Source: Haloarculaceae archaeon
GTDB taxonomy: Archaea; Halobacteriota; Halobacteria; Halobacteriales; Haloarculaceae
NCBI GenBank assembly: GCA_028274885.1
Contig: JAQCMX010000018.1
Span: 1 to 7,325 of the forward strand
Length of the DNA: 7,325 nucleotides
Reading direction: 5' to 3'
In this document: positions 5,191-7,325 of the stretch, piece after piece
How the letters are laid out: each line of letters begins with the position of its first letter
How positions within the stretch are numbered: position 1 is the first letter of the stretch
Position numbers and translations under genes: made by a program
Notes under the pieces: generated by a model
Told to the model about the DNA's origin: nothing
The model's input: the letters and a program-made list of their open reading frames with translations, nothing else
Database searches by the model: none

Positions 5191-5921
5191 GCACGACTGA
5201 GACAACAGCGGTACTCGTCGTCGGGGGTGGCGTCGCCGGTCTCACAGCGGCCACCTTCACCGCCCGTCACGGACTGGACACGCTCGTCGTCGACGCCGAC
5301 GGGTCGCTCCTCCGGCGCAATGCACACCTGGAGAACTTCCCGGGTTTTCCAGCCGGGGTGAACGGTCGGCACCTGCTCGACCTGCTCGAAGAGCAGGCAA
5401 ACGAGGCGGGCGCGCAGTGTCGCGAGGCCCACGTAGAGCGGCTCAGCCGGGAGGATGAATTTGCCGTCGAAACCGGAGCGGGCGAACGCTACCGCTCGGA
5501 GTACGTCGTGGCGGCGACAAAAAACACGGTCGACTACCTCGACGGGGTCGACGGCGTTGGGGTCATCGACCGCGGAAAGGCGTTTGTCGACACCGACGAG
5601 CGTGGTCGAACCGGTGTCGAAGGGCTGTACGCCGCAGGGCGACTCGCCGAAAAACCCCATCAGGCGGTCGTCTGTGCGGGCCACGGCGCGGAGGTCGGGG
5701 TGGCGATCCTCGAGGACGACGACCGGCCGTTCTACCACGACTGGGTCACCCCCGACGGTTACTTCACCGACCGCGGCCGGGACCTGCCACCCGGCTGTGA
5801 GGAAATCGGTGAAAGCGAGCGCGCCGAGCGCGAGCAGCGGTCACTGGCGGTAATGCAAGAGCGGTTCGCGACGCCCCACCCGGACGAACAGGTCACTCAC
5901 CCCAGTCTCAGCGAAAAGTAA
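5187..5921 (+). CDS. Compact FAD-dependent oxidoreductase, thioredoxin-reductase-like
   Basis: 244-residue flavoprotein. The N-terminal Rossmann motif AVLVVGGGVAGLTAATFTAR (residues 8-27, G13-x-G15-x-x-G18) binds FAD. ENFPGFPAGVNGRHLLDLL at 49-67 resembles the ENYPGF region of thioredoxin reductases. The second FAD-binding stretch GVEGLYAAGRLAEKPHQAV is at 143-161, followed by AGHGAEV at 164-170. Two things normal in thioredoxin reductase (about 310 residues) are missing: the inserted NADPH-binding domain with its own GxGxxG, and the redox-active CxxC. The only cysteines are Cys78, Cys163 and Cys204. The last 70 residues are a charged tail with FYHDWVTPDGYFTDRGRDLP. The enzyme is therefore not a thioredoxin reductase; its electron donor and substrate are unknown. 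The start is fixed by the ATGA overlap with the 59-residue frame and by MSTTETTAVLVVGG. The DtxR-like operator upstream suggests metal-controlled expression. Confidence 0.9.
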   Translation: MSTTETTAVLVVGGGVAGLTAATFTARHGLDTLVVDADGSLLRRNAHLENFPGFPAGVNGRHLLDLLEEQANEAGAQCREAHVERLSREDEFAVETGAGERYRSEYVVAATKNTVDYLDGVDGVGVIDRGKAFVDTDERGRTGVEGLYAAGRLAEKPHQAVVCAGHGAEVGVAILEDDDRPFYHDWVTPDGYFTDRGRDLPPGCEEIGESERAEREQRSLAVMQERFATPHPDEQVTHPSLSEK

Positions 5922-6100
5922 GATTCCACTCCTCTCCGGATCCAGCCAGGGTCGGCACGACACTCAGCGACAGCAGGGAACACATCGAGGCGTTAGCCCC
6001 CGAGGACTCAAACCGGCGAGCGGGGTCCAGATAAATCGAGACGCGTGACACGGGGGCGACACTCGGAGAGACAGGGCGAGACCGCCAGTCCTGGTCGGGA
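5922..6100. other. Gap between convergent flavoprotein and F420-reductase-like genes
   Basis: No gene, strong hairpin or long T-run terminator was seen. A minus-strand TATA-like TTTAT at 6031-6036 has only a 25-codon frame behind it (5908-5985), which overlaps the flavoprotein's end. The 6040-6090 part is rich in GAGAC/GACAC words but shows no regular repeat. Confidence 0.5.
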
Positions 6101-6883
6101 CTACGGGTCCTGGAGATACTGATCGACGAGCCCGCGCGTCCCGCGGCGGAGGTGTTCTAAAGTGGTCTGTTCGGTCAGATCCCGGTTTTCGGCGAGTTCG
6201 GCCGTCGTTATCTCGCGGGGAGTCGCGTAGTAGCCACGGTCCCGGGCAACCACGACGGTCCTGAACGCCGCAAGCGCCGAGCGGGCCTCACCGGCTGTCA
6301 TCGGTTCCGTGTAGATCGGCGATCCTGGTTCCTGCAACCGACCGCCCTCGGCGAGGGGCCCCGTGTCCACGGCGGTAAAGCCGATGTCGTCGATGAGGTC
6401 GCCGACGACGCCTTTCGCTTCCGGATCGTCCCCTGCGACGAACAGGGCGAGACGATCATCGGGGTCGGCCTCGGGCCGTGACTCCTCCCGAAGCGTCCTT
6501 GCGCCCATGGTGTTGAACGCCTTGATCACCGTCGACTCCGAGAGGTGCGCTGCGACGAGCTCGGTCTGTGTCCGGCCGTCGAAGCTCAGTATCCCGTCAC
6601 GGCCAACGTAGTAGTTTGCCGCGCTGATCACGATCGTGTCGGCGAGTTTGTCCACAGGTAACGCCTCGTAGGCGTGATACGGGATTGCTTCCAGCACGAC
6701 ATCGCCGAAGGTTGCGGCCTCAGCCGGCGTGCCTGCCTGTGCGTTCGGTCCAAGCTCCTCGACGAGATCCGTCAGTGACTCGGGACCCCGGGAGTTGCTG
6801 ATCGTGATTTCGTGTCCGGCGTCGGTGAAGTGACGAGCTGCGGTACCTCCGATGGCCCCGGATCCGATAATACCGATGTTCAT
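6101..6883 (-). CDS. NADP-binding protein of the F420-dependent NADP reductase family
   Basis: 260-residue protein with an N-terminal Rossmann domain: MNIGIIGSGAIGGTAARHF (G7-x-G9-x-x-G12) and ISNSRGPESL at 28-37, where Arg32 after the second strand suggests NADP(H) rather than NAD(H). Further family landmarks are DVVLEAIPYHAYEAL (61-75), ISAANYYVGRDG (86-97) and KAFNTMGARTL (121-131). The family (COG2085-type) includes NADPH:F420 oxidoreductase, which passes hydride between F420 and NADP; other members act on small substrates with NADPH alone, so the exact reaction is not assigned. The C-terminal 60 or so residues, with RDRGYYATPREITTAEL, form an extension beyond a minimal domain of about 210-220 residues. 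I chose ATG 6881-6883 because the Rossmann strand starts at residue 1. A weak TATA-like TTCTATCG lies about 17 bases upstream, so the promoter is uncertain. Confidence 0.88.
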   Translation of the reverse strand: MNIGIIGSGAIGGTAARHFTDAGHEITISNSRGPESLTDLVEELGPNAQAGTPAEAATFGDVVLEAIPYHAYEALPVDKLADTIVISAANYYVGRDGILSFDGRTQTELVAAHLSESTVIKAFNTMGARTLREESRPEADPDDRLALFVAGDDPEAKGVVGDLIDDIGFTAVDTGPLAEGGRLQEPGSPIYTEPMTAGEARSALAAFRTVVVARDRGYYATPREITTAELAENRDLTEQTTLEHLRRGTRGLVDQYLQDP

Positions 6884-7058
6884 TAATACTTCTGTACGAT
6901 AGAATGGGTCAAGTGTCTTTGCGTTGGTGTGAGGATCGGTCGAGATGAGACCACCCAATCGGCCACGAGACCCGACGATCCCTCAGTGCCCGTATCAGAG
7001 ACAGCGCCGGTTTATGTGTGTGACACGTCCGGAAACAGTGCCGGTGCACCCGTGCCGT
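6884..7058. other. Gap between cysC and the F420-reductase-like gene
   Basis: No gene seen. It should hold the promoter of the gene at 6883, but only a weak TTCTATCG box at about 6897-6904 is visible. An 8-base palindrome GGTGCACC (7043-7050) lies just after the cysC stop. Plus-strand frames here are read-through antisense to cysC. Confidence 0.45.
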
Positions 7059-7325
7059 TCATTCGTCCAGGTACCCGAGATCCTTGAGTCGTTCAGTGAC
7101 CTCCCGTTCCTCTGTGCGGGTGATCGGAAAGGTATACTCGGTATCGAGTTGCTCGTCCAACAGGCCGGACTCGGAGAGTTTGTCCAGGACGTGTTCTGTC
7201 CCCTGCTCGATTGACTGTGCTTCGGTGTCGACGACGATGTCCGGATTCAGCGGCTCCTGGAACGGATGATTGATGCCTGTGAATCTTTCGAGTTTGCCCT
7301 CGCGGGCCTTTTCATAGAGCCCCTT
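7059..7325 (-). CDS. cysC: Adenylylsulfate (APS) kinase, C-terminal part, runs off the window
   Basis: The visible 88 residues are the end of an APS kinase, which phosphorylates adenosine-5'-phosphosulfate to PAPS with ATP in sulfate activation. The fragment starts KGLYEKAREGKLERFTGI, followed by NHPFQEPLNPDIVVDTEAQS; this is the conserved KGLYxKAR region and the xNPxxVxDT strand near the end of the family fold. It then has a helix (IEQGTEHVLDKLSESGLL) and a further acidic tail of about 30 residues ending RLKDLGYLDE, longer than the bacterial enzyme's end. The N-terminal P-loop (GxSGxGKST) lies outside the window, so activity cannot be judged. Stop TGA is at 7059-7061. Sulfate-assimilation partners may lie upstream, beyond position 7325. 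Confidence 0.88.
   Translation of the reverse strand, partial: KGLYEKAREGKLERFTGINHPFQEPLNPDIVVDTEAQSIEQGTEHVLDKLSESGLLDEQLDTEYTFPITRTEEREVTERLKDLGYLDE

Noticed and set aside
5908..5985. 25-codon minus-strand frame behind a TTTAT box at 6031-6036
   Set aside because: Very short, overlaps the end of the flavoprotein gene, and has no recognisable features beyond a hydrophobic start.
5985..6030. tRNA-like T-arm (GGTTTGAGTCC on the minus strand)
   Set aside because: The flanking bases do not form a T stem, and no acceptor, anticodon or D arm could be built around it.

Overview
The window looks like a piece of a haloarchaeal chromosome (class Halobacteria). The base composition is GC-rich, most proteins are acidic, several genes start 25 to 31 bases downstream of a TTTATA-like box (leaderless or nearly leaderless archaeal promoters), and the gene set is typical: tRNase Z, archaeal endonuclease III, small zinc-ribbon proteins and an NADP-binding protein of the F420-reductase family. 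No rRNA, tRNA, CRISPR array or insertion sequence was seen. I cannot name the genus.

Left part (1-1000): a doubtful 46-residue membrane microprotein, then two divergent zinc-ribbon microproteins (46 and 52 residues), each with a good TATA box. An 82-base imperfect palindrome (919-1000) follows and abuts the next gene on its right.

Positions 1000-2200 hold a decaying thiol-redox cluster on the minus strand. In order of transcription it contains the C-terminal remnant of a DsbA/FrnE-like oxidoreductase, an intact 90-residue glutaredoxin/GST-N-type protein with a CPFC motif, and a redoxin-like gene broken by a homopolymer frameshift and an in-frame TGA. The first and last members are damaged and the middle one survives.

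Centre (2516-4768): three housekeeping-type genes. Ribonuclease Z is on the plus strand and converges, with an 11-base gap, on a GNAT acetyltransferase on the minus strand. Endonuclease III lies upstream of the acetyltransferase on the same strand. These look complete.

Right part (4970-5921): a promoter overlapped by a perfect 7+7 inverted repeat, TTTTAGG-CATA-CCTAAAA, resembling sites of DtxR/SirR/Idr-type metal-dependent repressors. It would drive a 59-residue basic ORF whose stop overlaps the start (ATGA) of a compact FAD-binding thioredoxin-reductase-like protein lacking both the redox CxxC and an NADPH domain. This possibly iron-controlled flavoprotein unit is the most interesting functional lead. 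The window ends with an NADP-binding F420-reductase-family protein and the C-terminal part of an adenylylsulfate kinase, both on the minus strand.
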